Of a stretch of 48,462 bases of DNA, positions 15,560 to 24,270 are shown one piece after another (the first letter of the stretch is position 1; each line of letters opens with the position of its first letter). The notes under the pieces were generated by a model, which was given only the letters and a program-made list of their open reading frames with translations, did no database searches and had not been told where the DNA came from. The translations under genes were made by a program, and so were the position numbers. The DNA lies in the NCBI GenBank assembly GCA_051000345.1, contig JBPCOJ010000045.1, positions 1-48,462 on the forward strand, given 5' to 3'. This stretch comes from JBHENC01 sp051000345. GTDB lineage: Bacteria; Acidobacteriota; Blastocatellia; Pyrinomonadales; Pyrinomonadaceae.

Positions 15560-18398
15560 CAATCATAATTCCGATGAAATTTTGAACGAAACATTGTCCG
15601 CTATCCGCGATGAAGAACTCGACGCGGTGACGATTGACCGCGCCGCCGAACGCGTCTGGGCGCGCGTCGCACGGAAAGAAACCGGCGTGCTTTCCGCAAC
15701 TTCCACTCCCGACTCCGTTGCTGCTACTGCTGATGCACTCGCCGCCGTTACTGCCGCCGATGCTGCATTGCTTGATGACAGCCGCAGTTGCGCGGATTTT
15801 CAAAGCATGATTCCCGCGTATCTAGACAAGGATTTGTCGGGCGCGCGGCTGTTGTTGTTTGAAGACCACACGCGCGAATGTCTCGCCTGCCGCCGTGCCT
15901 TAAAGCAAGCGCGCACAGGCATTCCGGCAACAATAATCGCTGCTCATCCGGCGTACAGCGTTGCCGCGAAGAATCGCATTGCAGCGCGTCCCGACAACGC
16001 TTGGAGATGGGCGATTGCGGCGACGTTCGTGATTGCGTTCGGAGTCGCGGCGATGATGCTGTCGTCGCGCTTTTCACTCTCGGGTGAAGCGCGCGCGGCA
16101 AATTTGCAGTGGGCGAGCGGTGAAGTTTACCGTATCGGCGATGCTGAAAGCCGCCCGCTTAAAGTCGGCGAAGCGATTAAATCAAACGAGCGCATTCGCA
16201 CCGCAAAGGATGCGCGCGCCGTCGTTCGCTTAACGGACGGCTCGCTCGTCGAAATGAAGGAGCGCTCGGAATTTTCCGTGAGCGAGGGTTCCAAAGGCAC
16301 GACGATTAATCTGGCGCGCGGCGATGTCATCGTGCAGGCGGCCAAGCAGCACGAGCGGCATTTGTTTGTTTCGACAAACGATTGCCTCGTCTCCGTGACC
16401 GGCACGATCTTCGCCGTCGGCAACGGCACGAAGGGTTCGCGCGTGAGCGTCGTCGAAGGCGAAGTCCACGTCGATCAAGCCGGACGCCGCGAACAAATTC
16501 TGCATTCCGGCGATCAAGCTTTGACAAACGAAACGCTCGATCCCGTGCCTGTCAAAAACGATGTCAGTTGGAGCCGCGACGCAAGGCGTTACACTTCCTT
16601 GCTCGCCGAATTCGCGTCCTTGCACAAGGAACTAAACGAACGCGTGCCGCGTCCCGGCGTGCGTTATTCAACGCGGCTTCTGGATGCGATGCCCGCCGAC
16701 ACGGTGCTCTACGCGGCCTTGCCGAACTTGGGTCAGACGATGGACGCATCTTACAAAGTCATGCAGGAGCGCATCGATTCCAATCCGGCCTTGCGCGAGT
16801 GGTGGGAGCGCAAGGAATCTTCATCGCGCGGCAAAGAGGGCATGAATGAGATCATCGAAAGAGTGCGCGCGTGGGGAGCGCAACTCGGTGACGAAATCGC
16901 TGTCGGTGCGTCTATGAATGAGCAGGGACAGCCCGGCAGCGCGCTCCTTCTCGCCGAACTGCGCGATCCGTCGAACTTCCGCTCGTTCCTCGAAGAACAA
17001 GTCAGCGCATTGCAAAGCGGCGCGGCGAAGAACGAAACGGCCATCAATATTATTGACAATCCGCTTTCGACAAACGCTGCTGCGAGTGTCCCGCAATCCG
17101 CGAAGCGAACTCAGCCTGCGCAGATTTTCGTCTGGCAGCGTGATGATTTAATCGCTGTCGCGCTTGATTTGCCGACGCTGCAAAAACTTGCCACTGCGCT
17201 GCAAGCGCCCGCCGCGAACAATTTCAAAGCGACGCAGTTTTATTCGCGCATCGGTTCGCTTTATAAAGACGGCGCGGGCTTGATCGTCGCCGCCGATTTG
17301 CAGCGCATCGTGCCGCAGTTGATGAACAATCGCCCTGCGCAAAATGCGGGCGGCAATCATGCGGCGGGAAACGAGCGCGGCGTGGACGCGGCGCGGCAGC
17401 TCGGCCTTTTCAATCTCACGAATTTTATTCTCGAGCAAAAGGAAACGAACGGCAAAACGCACTCGCGCGCCGTGCTGTCGTTCGACGATATGCACCACGG
17501 CATACAGTCTTGGCTCGCCGCGCCCGGCCCGATGGGTTCGCTCGAATACGTTTCGCCGGATGCGTCGGTTGTCGCCGCCTTTGTCGTCAAAAATCCGGTC
17601 TCGCTCGTTGACGATCTGCTCAATTCCTTAAAGACGCTCGACCCGCAAGTCGTCCGGCACTTAAACGATTTCGAGCATGAGCACGCGATTAATTTCCGCA
17701 ACGATTTCGCCGCGCCCCTCGGCGGAGAATTCATGTTCAGCGTTGACGGGCCTGTGCTGCCGACGCCGTCTTGGAAAATGGTCTTCGAGGTTTACGATGC
17801 GGCGCGTTTGCAGGCGACGCTCGAACAAGCCGTTGCGGAGTTGAATAAGTTTGCGGCGCAGGAACATCGCAAGGGTTTCGTGTGGGAGCAGGCTGACGCA
17901 GGAGCCGGACGCAAGTTCTACACACTGCGTTCCCTCGATGTCGGGATGGAATTAAATTATACGTTCGCCGACGGCTACATGATTCTCGCGCCGAGCCGCG
18001 CGCTTGTTGACCGTGCCTTGCGCTTTCGTGAATCGGGCGTGACCCTGCTTCACTCCGCGCGCTTCGGGGCAGCTCTGCCGCAGGACGGCAACGCGAATTT
18101 TTCGGCGATCTTTTACCATAACCTTGCGCCGCTCATTGAGCCGCTCGCGCAAACAATGGCGGGCATCGGCAGCCGTATGCCGAAGGAGCAGTCTGAAGCT
18201 TTGAAATCCTTTGCCTCAACGACTGCGCCGACGCTCGCATATGCGCGCGCCGAAAACGACGGGATCATCTTTGCGACGGACACAGACAGCAACAGTCCGG
18301 TCGGCTTGAGTCCGGCGACGCTCTTAGGAATTCCCGGCGCATTCGGCATCGAGCACATCATGGAAGAATCGATGCACGACAAAGCATCACGGCGTTAG
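15549..18398 (+). CDS. Giant anti-sigma-like protein: ZAS zinc motif, TM, FecR domain, DUF3352-like C-terminus
   Basis: The 949-aa product combines several modules. Residues 80-117 form a ZAS-like anti-sigma motif with His107-x3-Cys111-x2-Cys114. A single membrane span follows (about 152-171). A FecR-type domain (about 188-330) covers WASGEVYRI through EGEVHVDQAG. A C-terminal domain of roughly 550 residues begins near PADTVLYAALPNLGQTMDAS and looks like DUF3352-type extracellular proteins. Topology predicts the zinc motif in the cytosol holding the sigma factor and everything after the span outside the inner membrane. The overlap with the sigma gene supports that partnership. FecR domains usually receive outer-membrane signals, but no TonB receptor is seen nearby. 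The fused giant sensor is unusual, since most ZAS anti-sigmas are about 200 aa. Confidence 0.85.
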   Translation: MTHSNHNSDEILNETLSAIRDEELDAVTIDRAAERVWARVARKETGVLSATSTPDSVAATADALAAVTAADAALLDDSRSCADFQSMIPAYLDKDLSGARLLLFEDHTRECLACRRALKQARTGIPATIIAAHPAYSVAAKNRIAARPDNAWRWAIAATFVIAFGVAAMMLSSRFSLSGEARAANLQWASGEVYRIGDAESRPLKVGEAIKSNERIRTAKDARAVVRLTDGSLVEMKERSEFSVSEGSKGTTINLARGDVIVQAAKQHERHLFVSTNDCLVSVTGTIFAVGNGTKGSRVSVVEGEVHVDQAGRREQILHSGDQALTNETLDPVPVKNDVSWSRDARRYTSLLAEFASLHKELNERVPRPGVRYSTRLLDAMPADTVLYAALPNLGQTMDASYKVMQERIDSNPALREWWERKESSSRGKEGMNEIIERVRAWGAQLGDEIAVGASMNEQGQPGSALLLAELRDPSNFRSFLEEQVSALQSGAAKNETAINIIDNPLSTNAAASVPQSAKRTQPAQIFVWQRDDLIAVALDLPTLQKLATALQAPAANNFKATQFYSRIGSLYKDGAGLIVAADLQRIVPQLMNNRPAQNAGGNHAAGNERGVDAARQLGLFNLTNFILEQKETNGKTHSRAVLSFDDMHHGIQSWLAAPGPMGSLEYVSPDASVVAAFVVKNPVSLVDDLLNSLKTLDPQVVRHLNDFEHEHAINFRNDFAAPLGGEFMFSVDGPVLPTPSWKMVFEVYDAARLQATLEQAVAELNKFAAQEHRKGFVWEQADAGAGRKFYTLRSLDVGMELNYTFADGYMILAPSRALVDRALRFRESGVTLLHSARFGAALPQDGNANFSAIFYHNLAPLIEPLAQTMAGIGSRMPKEQSEALKSFASTTAPTLAYARAENDGIIFATDTDSNSPVGLSPATLLGIPGAFGIEHIMEESMHDKASRR

Positions 18399-18437
18399 TT
18401 TATTGCCGCCACATAAATTTAGAAATGATTAGAAGTT

Positions 18438-18815
18438 ATGACACATCCAAATAATGTTACGAGATCGCGAACGTTCAAGCGCTTTGCGTTGGCATTGTGT
18501 CTCGTTGCGTCGCTTTGGTTGACGGGCTGTAAAAGCGTCGTGAGCCAGACTACGGAAGTCGGCGCGCATAAAATTACGGTCAACTATCCACATGGTCTTG
18601 AAGTGCGGCAGAGGCTTGAGGAACATGACGACATTGCAAGCCTACGCCGCGAGAGCATATTTGGGTTGTACAGAAAAGAAATCGTCATCAAAAACGAAGA
18701 ACTCTGGGCTAATGGCAGAAGCTATGGCAAGTTGAAGCAAGGCGATTCCGTGACAGTGGATGGCGATAGGGTTTTTATCAATTCAAATGAAGCACAGGAA
18801 ATCGCCAGCCGTTAA
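18438..18815 (+). CDS. Small lipoprotein, paralog of the gene at 19847
   Basis: The 125-aa product has a signal with lipobox LTGC (lipid-modified Cys31). Its last 45 residues closely match those of the lipoprotein at 19847-20239. Shared features are NGxSYGxL, then VTVD, then V.IN..EA.EIAS(R/K) at the C-terminus. This looks like a small all-beta module with an IVIKNEELWANG strand. Function unknown. It lies 39 bp after the FecR gene and is probably in the same operon. Only a weak AGAAG site precedes the ATG. Confidence 0.82.
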   Translation: MTHPNNVTRSRTFKRFALALCLVASLWLTGCKSVVSQTTEVGAHKITVNYPHGLEVRQRLEEHDDIASLRRESIFGLYRKEIVIKNEELWANGRSYGKLKQGDSVTVDGDRVFINSNEAQEIASR

Positions 18816-18931
18816 GCCGTGTGAATCAAAAACCGACGCCGCGAAAAAGATTAAACTGCGCGGGCGCATTTATTGTTAGTCTCGATGAACATCCAGACAA
18901 AACGAATCGTTACGAACACCGAAGGAGTAAA

Positions 18932-19846
18932 ATGATGCGTAAACAATTGAGTGTTTTATTATTCGCGGCGGCGCTCTTGACAACCGGATGCGCGCGCATG
19001 ATCGCAGGGGAATCGCAGCGCGGAGACCGCGACTTGAAGGAGCGTGATGAAATGCGGCAAAGCTATCAGCTTTCTCCGGGGGCGCGTGTCGAAGTGGCGG
19101 GCATCAGCGGCATAGTGAAGATTAACACGGCTAACACGGACACGGCGGAAATCAACATCGTGCGCTATGCGGCGACACGCGCGGCGCTCGAGCATCACAA
19201 AATTACCGTCGATCACTCGGCAGGCAGTTTGTCTGTGCGCGGTGAAAAGGATGATTCTTCGGTTCACTCCATGCTGGCGCATCTTTTCACGCGCAGCAGC
19301 GAAGTGCGTCAGGAAGTAACATTAAAATTGCCGCGCAACGTCCAACTCTTCACGAACGGCGTCAACGGGCGCGTGACGATTGGCGAAGTGGATGGCGCAG
19401 TTGCAGTGCATGGCGTTAATGGCCGCGTTGAAATCGCGCAGGCGCTCGATCATGCTGAAGTCAACGGCGTGAACGGCGGCGTCACGATGACGCTGGCGAA
19501 GCTCGGAGAAAAGGGCGTTAGCATTCATGGCGTCAATGGCGGCATCGAACTTCGTTTCGCGGGTGATGTCAATGCGAGCGTAGACGTGCACGGCATCAAC
19601 GGCAGCGTGCGCTCGGATGCGCCCGACATCGTCGTTGAAAAAGATAAGGATGATAGATCGAACGTCTCCGCGCAGATCGGCAAAGGCGGCGCGCCCGTCA
19701 GTCTTCACGGCATTAACGGCGGCGTGCGCTTGTCGCGCCTGACGGCAACCGCAGCCCGCTCCGTTGATAATGAGAATGCACAAACAAAGAAAACGGATTC
19801 CGTTGCCGACAATGATTCCGGTGGTTCTAAAGAGGACGATGAATAA
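18932..19846 (+). CDS. Lipoprotein with repeated G(V/I)NG motifs, DUF4097-like
   Basis: I place the start at ATG 18932, preceded by GAAGGAGT, and not at the upstream in-frame ATG, because the signal peptide begins here. The 304-aa product has lipobox TTGC with Cys20. After a spacer, the motif G(V/I)NG recurs six times, at 143, 161, 179, 200, 221 and 260, with spacings of 18, 18, 21, 21 and 39 residues. It is usually preceded by (V/I)H or VN and followed by a beta strand. This is the signature of a solenoid or beta-helix, as in DUF4097 proteins. The C-terminus (about 270-304) is acidic, polar and probably disordered. The next gene starts immediately after its stop codon. Confidence 0.87.
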   Translation: MMRKQLSVLLFAAALLTTGCARMIAGESQRGDRDLKERDEMRQSYQLSPGARVEVAGISGIVKINTANTDTAEINIVRYAATRAALEHHKITVDHSAGSLSVRGEKDDSSVHSMLAHLFTRSSEVRQEVTLKLPRNVQLFTNGVNGRVTIGEVDGAVAVHGVNGRVEIAQALDHAEVNGVNGGVTMTLAKLGEKGVSIHGVNGGIELRFAGDVNASVDVHGINGSVRSDAPDIVVEKDKDDRSNVSAQIGKGGAPVSLHGINGGVRLSRLTATAARSVDNENAQTKKTDSVADNDSGGSKEDDE

Positions 19847-20239
19847 ATGACATTCACAAAGCGAGTCGCGGGATGTTTGTGCGCCGGAAAAACCGTTCTT
19901 TTTTTGTGCCTGTGTTCGGCGTTCGTGTTCCAAGGCTGCGCGCGCGTGGAAGGCGTGTTGCTCGGACGCGTCGAAACTAAAATCGAAGATCATGCGCTGG
20001 TGGTCACGGATTGTTACCGCATCGGCGGCGAACAACTAATCGAGACCGTCGAAAAATCTGCCGAAGGCGTGACTTATAAATATGTTCCGTGCCGCGACGC
20101 CGTGATATTCATCAAGCGCGGTGAGTTGATCGTCAATGGCAAGTCTTACGGAATGCTCGGCAAGAATGATGCGGTGACAGTCGATCATGGAAAAGTTTTG
20201 ATTAACGAAAGGGAAGCGGCAGAGATTGCCAGCAAATAA
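19847..20239 (+). CDS. Small lipoprotein, paralog of the gene at 18438
   Basis: The 130-aa product has a long hydrophobic signal ending in lipobox FQGC, with Cys31, the same position as in its paralog. The C-terminal module from IFIKRGELIVNG to EAAEIASK is alignable with the 125-aa protein nearly end to end. It carries extra Cys residues (Cys56 and Cys82) that could form a disulfide in the periplasm. The ATG directly abuts the stop of the preceding gene, so translation is coupled. Together with 18438 it brackets the repeat lipoprotein, which suggests a tandem duplication or a three-part complex at the membrane. The role is unknown. Confidence 0.85.
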   Translation: MTFTKRVAGCLCAGKTVLFLCLCSAFVFQGCARVEGVLLGRVETKIEDHALVVTDCYRIGGEQLIETVEKSAEGVTYKYVPCRDAVIFIKRGELIVNGKSYGMLGKNDAVTVDHGKVLINEREAAEIASK

Positions 20240-20258
20240 ATTGCCGCCAGCAAGAGCG

Positions 20259-20427
20259 TGGTGGACAAGCAATGCCGGATGTTAAGGCTTTAGCCGAATG
20301 TAAAATAAACAAGAATCTTCTGCCCTGCTTTAGCTAAAGCCGGTAAGGATAATCTTCCAATGTTAATTCGGCTAAAGCCGCGAGCCTTACCTACTACATA
20401 TCCACTAGCTAAAGCTAGTGGCAACTG
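20259..20427. repeat. Composite palindromic interspersed repeat, copy 2
   Basis: Same parts and order as the block at 139-378: a GTGGacAAGCAAT entry, GGCTTTAGCCGAAT (20286-20299) paired with its complement ATTCGGCTAAAGCC (20366-20379), a diverged inner palindrome (CTTTAGCTAAAG), and the exit palindrome CCACTAGCTAAAGCTAGTGG (20402-20421) followed by CAACT. It differs from copy 1 by having one exit palindrome and not two. It lies between the lipoprotein operon and the ABC genes and ends 32 bp before the ABC ATPase start. Confidence 0.85.
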
Positions 20428-20458
20428 AAAAGCGAATTATCAACACAACCTAATCACA

Positions 20459-21388
20459 GTGTCTGCAACCGCCGCAACATCCTTTATCGAGCTTGACGAT
20501 TTAAGCGTTCGCTTCGGCAAGCGCGAAATTCTGCAAAGCCTGCGCGCGTCTCTCACGGGGCGCGCCGTCGGGCTGTTGGGGCCGAACGGCGCGGGCAAAA
20601 CGACTCTCATCCACACGCTTCTAGGCTTTCATCCGCCGTCGAATGGCACGGCGCGCATCTTTGGGCAGGACATCAAAACGAATACGAAGCAACTGCGCGC
20701 GCTCATCGGTTACATGCCGGAGCGCGATTCGTTTATCGCAGGGATGACATGCGTGCATTTCGTTGCTTTGATGGCGCAGTTGTCCGGCCTTCCGGCATCG
20801 GCGGCGCTCGAACGCGCGCATGAATCGCTTTTTTACGTTGGCTTAGGCGAAGCGCGTTACCGCAAACTCGAAACGTATTCGCTCGGCATGAAGCAATTGG
20901 CGAAACTCGCGCAGGCGATTGTTCACGGGCCGCAGTTGATTATTTTAGATGAGCCGACGAACGGCCTCGATCCGCCGACACGCAAACGCATGATTGATCT
21001 AATACGTGACATACGCGACAGCGGCGCGGCGCGCGTCGTGTTGTCTTCGCATCTTTTGCGAGATGTCGAGGAATGCTGCGAAGAGATTTTGATTTTGAAG
21101 AACGGGCGCGTGCAGGCACAGTGTGACTTGGAAGCAGAGCGCAAGGCGAATCGCAAGTTTTTAGAGATTGAAACGCGCGGCAATGCCGATGCTTTTGCGC
21201 AGGCAGTGAAGCAATTGGATTGCGAGTTTGCCAGAACTAGCGAGCGGCGTTTTAAGTTGATATTGCCGGAGGGCGTCGAGATTCGTGACTTGTACAGAGC
21301 GGCGAGCGAGAGCGATTTGCAGATTCGGCGATTGGTATACAAGCGCGATTCGCTCGAAGATATTTTTTTGAAGGCGATGGAGGACTGA
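20459..21388 (+). CDS. ABC transporter ATP-binding protein (first pair)
   Basis: The 309-aa product begins at GTG. Walker A GPNGAGKT is at residues 41-48. The signature loop is the non-canonical YSLGMKQLAKLAQA, typical of ABC-2 exporters, and Walker B LIILDEPTNGLDPP and the H-loop SSHLLRDVEECCEE are intact. A C-terminal extension of about 85 residues follows the ATPase core. It powers the permease encoded 8 bp downstream. The substrate is unknown. It forms a block with a second ATPase/permease pair on the same strand. Confidence 0.93.
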   Translation: MSATAATSFIELDDLSVRFGKREILQSLRASLTGRAVGLLGPNGAGKTTLIHTLLGFHPPSNGTARIFGQDIKTNTKQLRALIGYMPERDSFIAGMTCVHFVALMAQLSGLPASAALERAHESLFYVGLGEARYRKLETYSLGMKQLAKLAQAIVHGPQLIILDEPTNGLDPPTRKRMIDLIRDIRDSGAARVVLSSHLLRDVEECCEEILILKNGRVQAQCDLEAERKANRKFLEIETRGNADAFAQAVKQLDCEFARTSERRFKLILPEGVEIRDLYRAASESDLQIRRLVYKRDSLEDIFLKAMED

Positions 21389-21396
21389 ACTGAAAC

Positions 21397-22308
21397 GTGG
21401 CTGTTTATGAACACAGTTACAGGCGTTATGAAGGACGTTTGACGCCCGCTTGGTCGCGCTTTCTCGTCGTGCCGCGCGATGCTTACGGCAGCATCTTCGC
21501 CTCGAAATTCTTCGTCGCATTTTTCGCCGTGTGTTTCGTTTATCCGCTCGTCGCGGCGATTCTGATTTATCTGCGCCACAATGTAGCCGCGCTCGCGCTG
21601 TTGAAGATTACAAACGTCGGCGAGTTGCTGGTTATCAACGCTTCCTTCTTCGAGACGTTCATCGTCGTGCAGGGCATGTTCGCGTACTTTCTGAATTTGT
21701 TTCTGGGGCCGACGCTCGTTTCGCGCGATTTGACGAACAACGCCTTGCCGCTTTATTTGTGCCGCCCGTTTTCGCGCGTCGAATATGTGATCGGCAAAAT
21801 GAGCGTGCTGTTGATTCTGCTTTCCCTGATTACTTGGGTGCCGGGATTGCTTCTGTTTTTGTTCGAGGCGTATCTGGAAGGATGGAGTTGGTTCGCGCAT
21901 AACGTTTGGATGATGTGGTCGATATTTTTCGGAAGCGCAATCTGGATTCTCGTGCTGGCCTTGTTGTCGCTGGCGGTTTCGGCGTGGGTCAAGTGGCGCG
22001 TCGCGGCAAGCGCCGCATTGCTCGCGCTTTTCTTCGTTCCGGCGGCTTTCGGCGGAACGATTAATAATCTTTTTCAGACGCGTCTCGGCAATCTTTTGGG
22101 CTTGCCGAATTTAATCGGCAACGTATGGGCAGACCTCTTCGGAAATTTTTCGCGCCATGCGGAGCGCTCATCTAACTGGCGCGTGCGCGGCGGCGTCGTG
22201 TTGATGGAGCCGCCGCTGTGGGCGAACGTCTGTATGCTGCTGCTGCTTTCCCTGTTCTGTTTGTTTTTGCTGTGGCGAAAAATCAAAGCTTATGAGGTCG
22301 CGCGTTAA
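21397..22308 (+). CDS. ABC-2 type permease (first pair)
   Basis: The 303-aa product starts at GTG, 8 bp after the ATPase stop. It has about six hydrophobic segments, including FFVAFFAVCFVYPLVAAILIY, ETFIVVQGMFAYFLNLFLGP and VLLILLSLITWVPGLLLFLF. The opening MAVYEHSYRRYEGRLTP is a form often seen in ABC-2 permeases of Acidobacteria-type genomes. It lacks periplasmic-binding-protein partners, which argues for export or for envelope maintenance over import. It overlaps no neighbour and is 5 bp from the second ATPase. Confidence 0.88.
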   Translation: MAVYEHSYRRYEGRLTPAWSRFLVVPRDAYGSIFASKFFVAFFAVCFVYPLVAAILIYLRHNVAALALLKITNVGELLVINASFFETFIVVQGMFAYFLNLFLGPTLVSRDLTNNALPLYLCRPFSRVEYVIGKMSVLLILLSLITWVPGLLLFLFEAYLEGWSWFAHNVWMMWSIFFGSAIWILVLALLSLAVSAWVKWRVAASAALLALFFVPAAFGGTINNLFQTRLGNLLGLPNLIGNVWADLFGNFSRHAERSSNWRVRGGVVLMEPPLWANVCMLLLLSLFCLFLLWRKIKAYEVAR

Positions 22309-22313
22309 AGAAG

Positions 22314-23306
22314 ATGAGCACGAACACGAACAACACGCGCAACAGCAGCAGCAGCAGCAGCGACAGCAGCGCCATCGTCTTCGATGATGTCTCGAAATTT
22401 TACGGCGAGATACTCGGCGTCAACCGCGTTCATTTGCGCATTGCGCCGGGCATCACGAGCCTCGTCGGGCCGAACGGATCGGGCAAGACGACGCTCATGA
22501 ATTTGATGACGGGACTCTTGCAGCCGACGCGCGGGCGCATTAGCGTGCTCGGCTTGCGCCCCGATGAACCCGAACAGCTTTTTCGCAAAATCGGTTACTG
22601 CGCGCAGTTCGATTCGTTTCCGCGCGGCATGACCGGACATGAATTCATCAAAAGTTTTCTACTCGTGCATGGATATGAGCGCGCGGAAGCTGAAGCATTG
22701 ACGAAACGTGCAATCGAGCGCGTCGGACTTCTCGATGCGGCGAAGCGAAAAGTTGCAGGTTATAGCAAAGGGATGCGGCAGCGCGTGCGGCTGGCGCAGG
22801 CGATTGCGCACGAGCCGCAAGTACTGGTGTTGGACGAGCCTTTGAACGGGCTTGACCCGATGGCGCGCGCCGAGATAATCGAACTCTTTCGCGCGCTCGC
22901 AAGCGAAGGCTTGCACCTTATTTTATCGAGCCACATTCTTCACGAAGTGGATATGATGAGCGATAGCGTCGTGCTCCTTAATAACGGCTACGTGGTTGCC
23001 GAAGGCGGCGTGCATGTCGTGCGCGACGAAATCGAGGAACACCCGATGCAGATTCTCGTGCGCTGCCAGCGCCCGCAAATTCTGGCGGCGCATGTTTTTG
23101 AAAGCGATGTGACTGTTGAAGCGCGCATACATCAAGATCGACAGGGGCTTTTCGTTAAGACGCGCGACGCTGACCGCTTTTATGCGCTGCTCAATCGCAT
23201 CGTGCTCGAAACGGATATAGGGCTTGAATCCGTCGCGCCGGTGGATGACGATTTGAGCGCCGTCTATGGCTACTTGATTAACGAAGGGAGCGGCGCGAGC
23301 GTATGA
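22314..23306 (+). CDS. ABC transporter ATP-binding protein (second pair)
   Basis: The 330-aa product has a Ser/Asn-rich head (about 1-20), then Walker A GPNGSGKT at 52-59. Other motifs are the signature YSKGMRQRVRLAQA, Walker B VLVLDEPLNGLDPM and the H-loop SSHILHEVDMM. A C-terminal regulatory-like region follows (about 230-330). The sequence differs clearly from the first ATPase, so the two pairs are not a recent duplication. The stop overlaps the next start by 4 bp (ATGA), so it is coupled with its permease. Confidence 0.93.
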   Translation: MSTNTNNTRNSSSSSSDSSAIVFDDVSKFYGEILGVNRVHLRIAPGITSLVGPNGSGKTTLMNLMTGLLQPTRGRISVLGLRPDEPEQLFRKIGYCAQFDSFPRGMTGHEFIKSFLLVHGYERAEAEALTKRAIERVGLLDAAKRKVAGYSKGMRQRVRLAQAIAHEPQVLVLDEPLNGLDPMARAEIIELFRALASEGLHLILSSHILHEVDMMSDSVVLLNNGYVVAEGGVHVVRDEIEEHPMQILVRCQRPQILAAHVFESDVTVEARIHQDRQGLFVKTRDADRFYALLNRIVLETDIGLESVAPVDDDLSAVYGYLINEGSGASV

Positions 23307-24205
23307 GTTCGGGAGTGGAAGTTGCCGCGCGCGAAGCGAACAATACAGCGACGATGAATAAAGCGCGTGCGCGTCGCGTGCGGCAAACCTTAGCGATCAT
23401 GCGTCTCGAAGTGCGCAAGAATTTCTTCGGCCACCGCGCGATTCTTATTTATCTGCTGGCGCTTGTGCCGGTCGGGATTGTCGCGCTGCTGGCGTTGACG
23501 CTTGCGTTGCATCCGCCGGACGGCAGCGAGTGGCGCAACGCGGCGGAAAGCGGCACTTTGTTTGCGCGCATTTACGAAGGCTTGTATGAAGGATTGATTT
23601 TGCGGACGATTGTTTTCTTCGGCTGCGCGTGGATTTTTATGAATCTGTTTCGCGGCGAAATCGTTGATCGAAGTCTGCATTATTATTTTCTCGCGCCCGT
23701 GAGACGCGAAGTGCTTGTCATAGGGAAATACTTGTCCGGCCTCTTCACGGCGATTGTGCTCTTTACAGCGACGACGCTGCTCACGATGTTTTTTCTTTAC
23801 CTACCGCGTGACCGTTCCTTTAACGAAAGCTACTTTCTGCACGGGCCGGGAATCAAATATGCGCTCACATATGTGGCGATCACGGCGCTGGCGTGTCTCG
23901 GCTATGGGGCGATTTTTCTGCTCATCGGATTATTCTTTCGTAATCCGATTTTCCCTGCGCTCGTCGCTTACGGGTGGGAATGGATTAACTTTCTGCTGCC
24001 GCCGCTCTTAAAGAAAATCAGCGTCGTGCATTATCTGAATTCGCTTGCGCCCGTGCCAATCGCCGACACGAGCGCGTTTGCGGTGCTCGCCGAGCCGACG
24101 CCCGCGTGGATTTCCGTACCCGGTTTATTGCTCGTCACAATGCTCGCACTCTTTATCGCCAGCCGCCGCATTCGCCGCATGGAAATTCGTTACGGCAGCG
24201 ATTAA
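23303..24205 (+). CDS. ABC-2 type permease (second pair)
   Basis: The 300-aa product has a basic cytosolic head (residues 1-40, rich in Arg and Lys), then about six hydrophobic segments such as ILIYLLALVPVGIVALLALT and YLSGLFTAIVLFTATTLLTM. It is coupled to the ATPase before it by the ATGA overlap. All four ABC genes run head to tail within 3.75 kb, consistent with one multi-subunit exporter or two functionally linked ones. The M28 peptidase gene begins 65 bp later. Confidence 0.88.
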   Translation: MSSGVEVAAREANNTATMNKARARRVRQTLAIMRLEVRKNFFGHRAILIYLLALVPVGIVALLALTLALHPPDGSEWRNAAESGTLFARIYEGLYEGLILRTIVFFGCAWIFMNLFRGEIVDRSLHYYFLAPVRREVLVIGKYLSGLFTAIVLFTATTLLTMFFLYLPRDRSFNESYFLHGPGIKYALTYVAITALACLGYGAIFLLIGLFFRNPIFPALVAYGWEWINFLLPPLLKKISVVHYLNSLAPVPIADTSAFAVLAEPTPAWISVPGLLLVTMLALFIASRRIRRMEIRYGSD

Positions 24206-24270
24206 CGTTTGAAATTTTGCACGCGCGAATTGCCGCGCGCGGGCAGTTTGAACTACAATCTGCGCCCATC

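Noticed and set aside
20923..21900. A 325-aa open frame antisense to the first ABC pair
   Set aside because: Covers two confident genes and has no recognisable motif or start signal.
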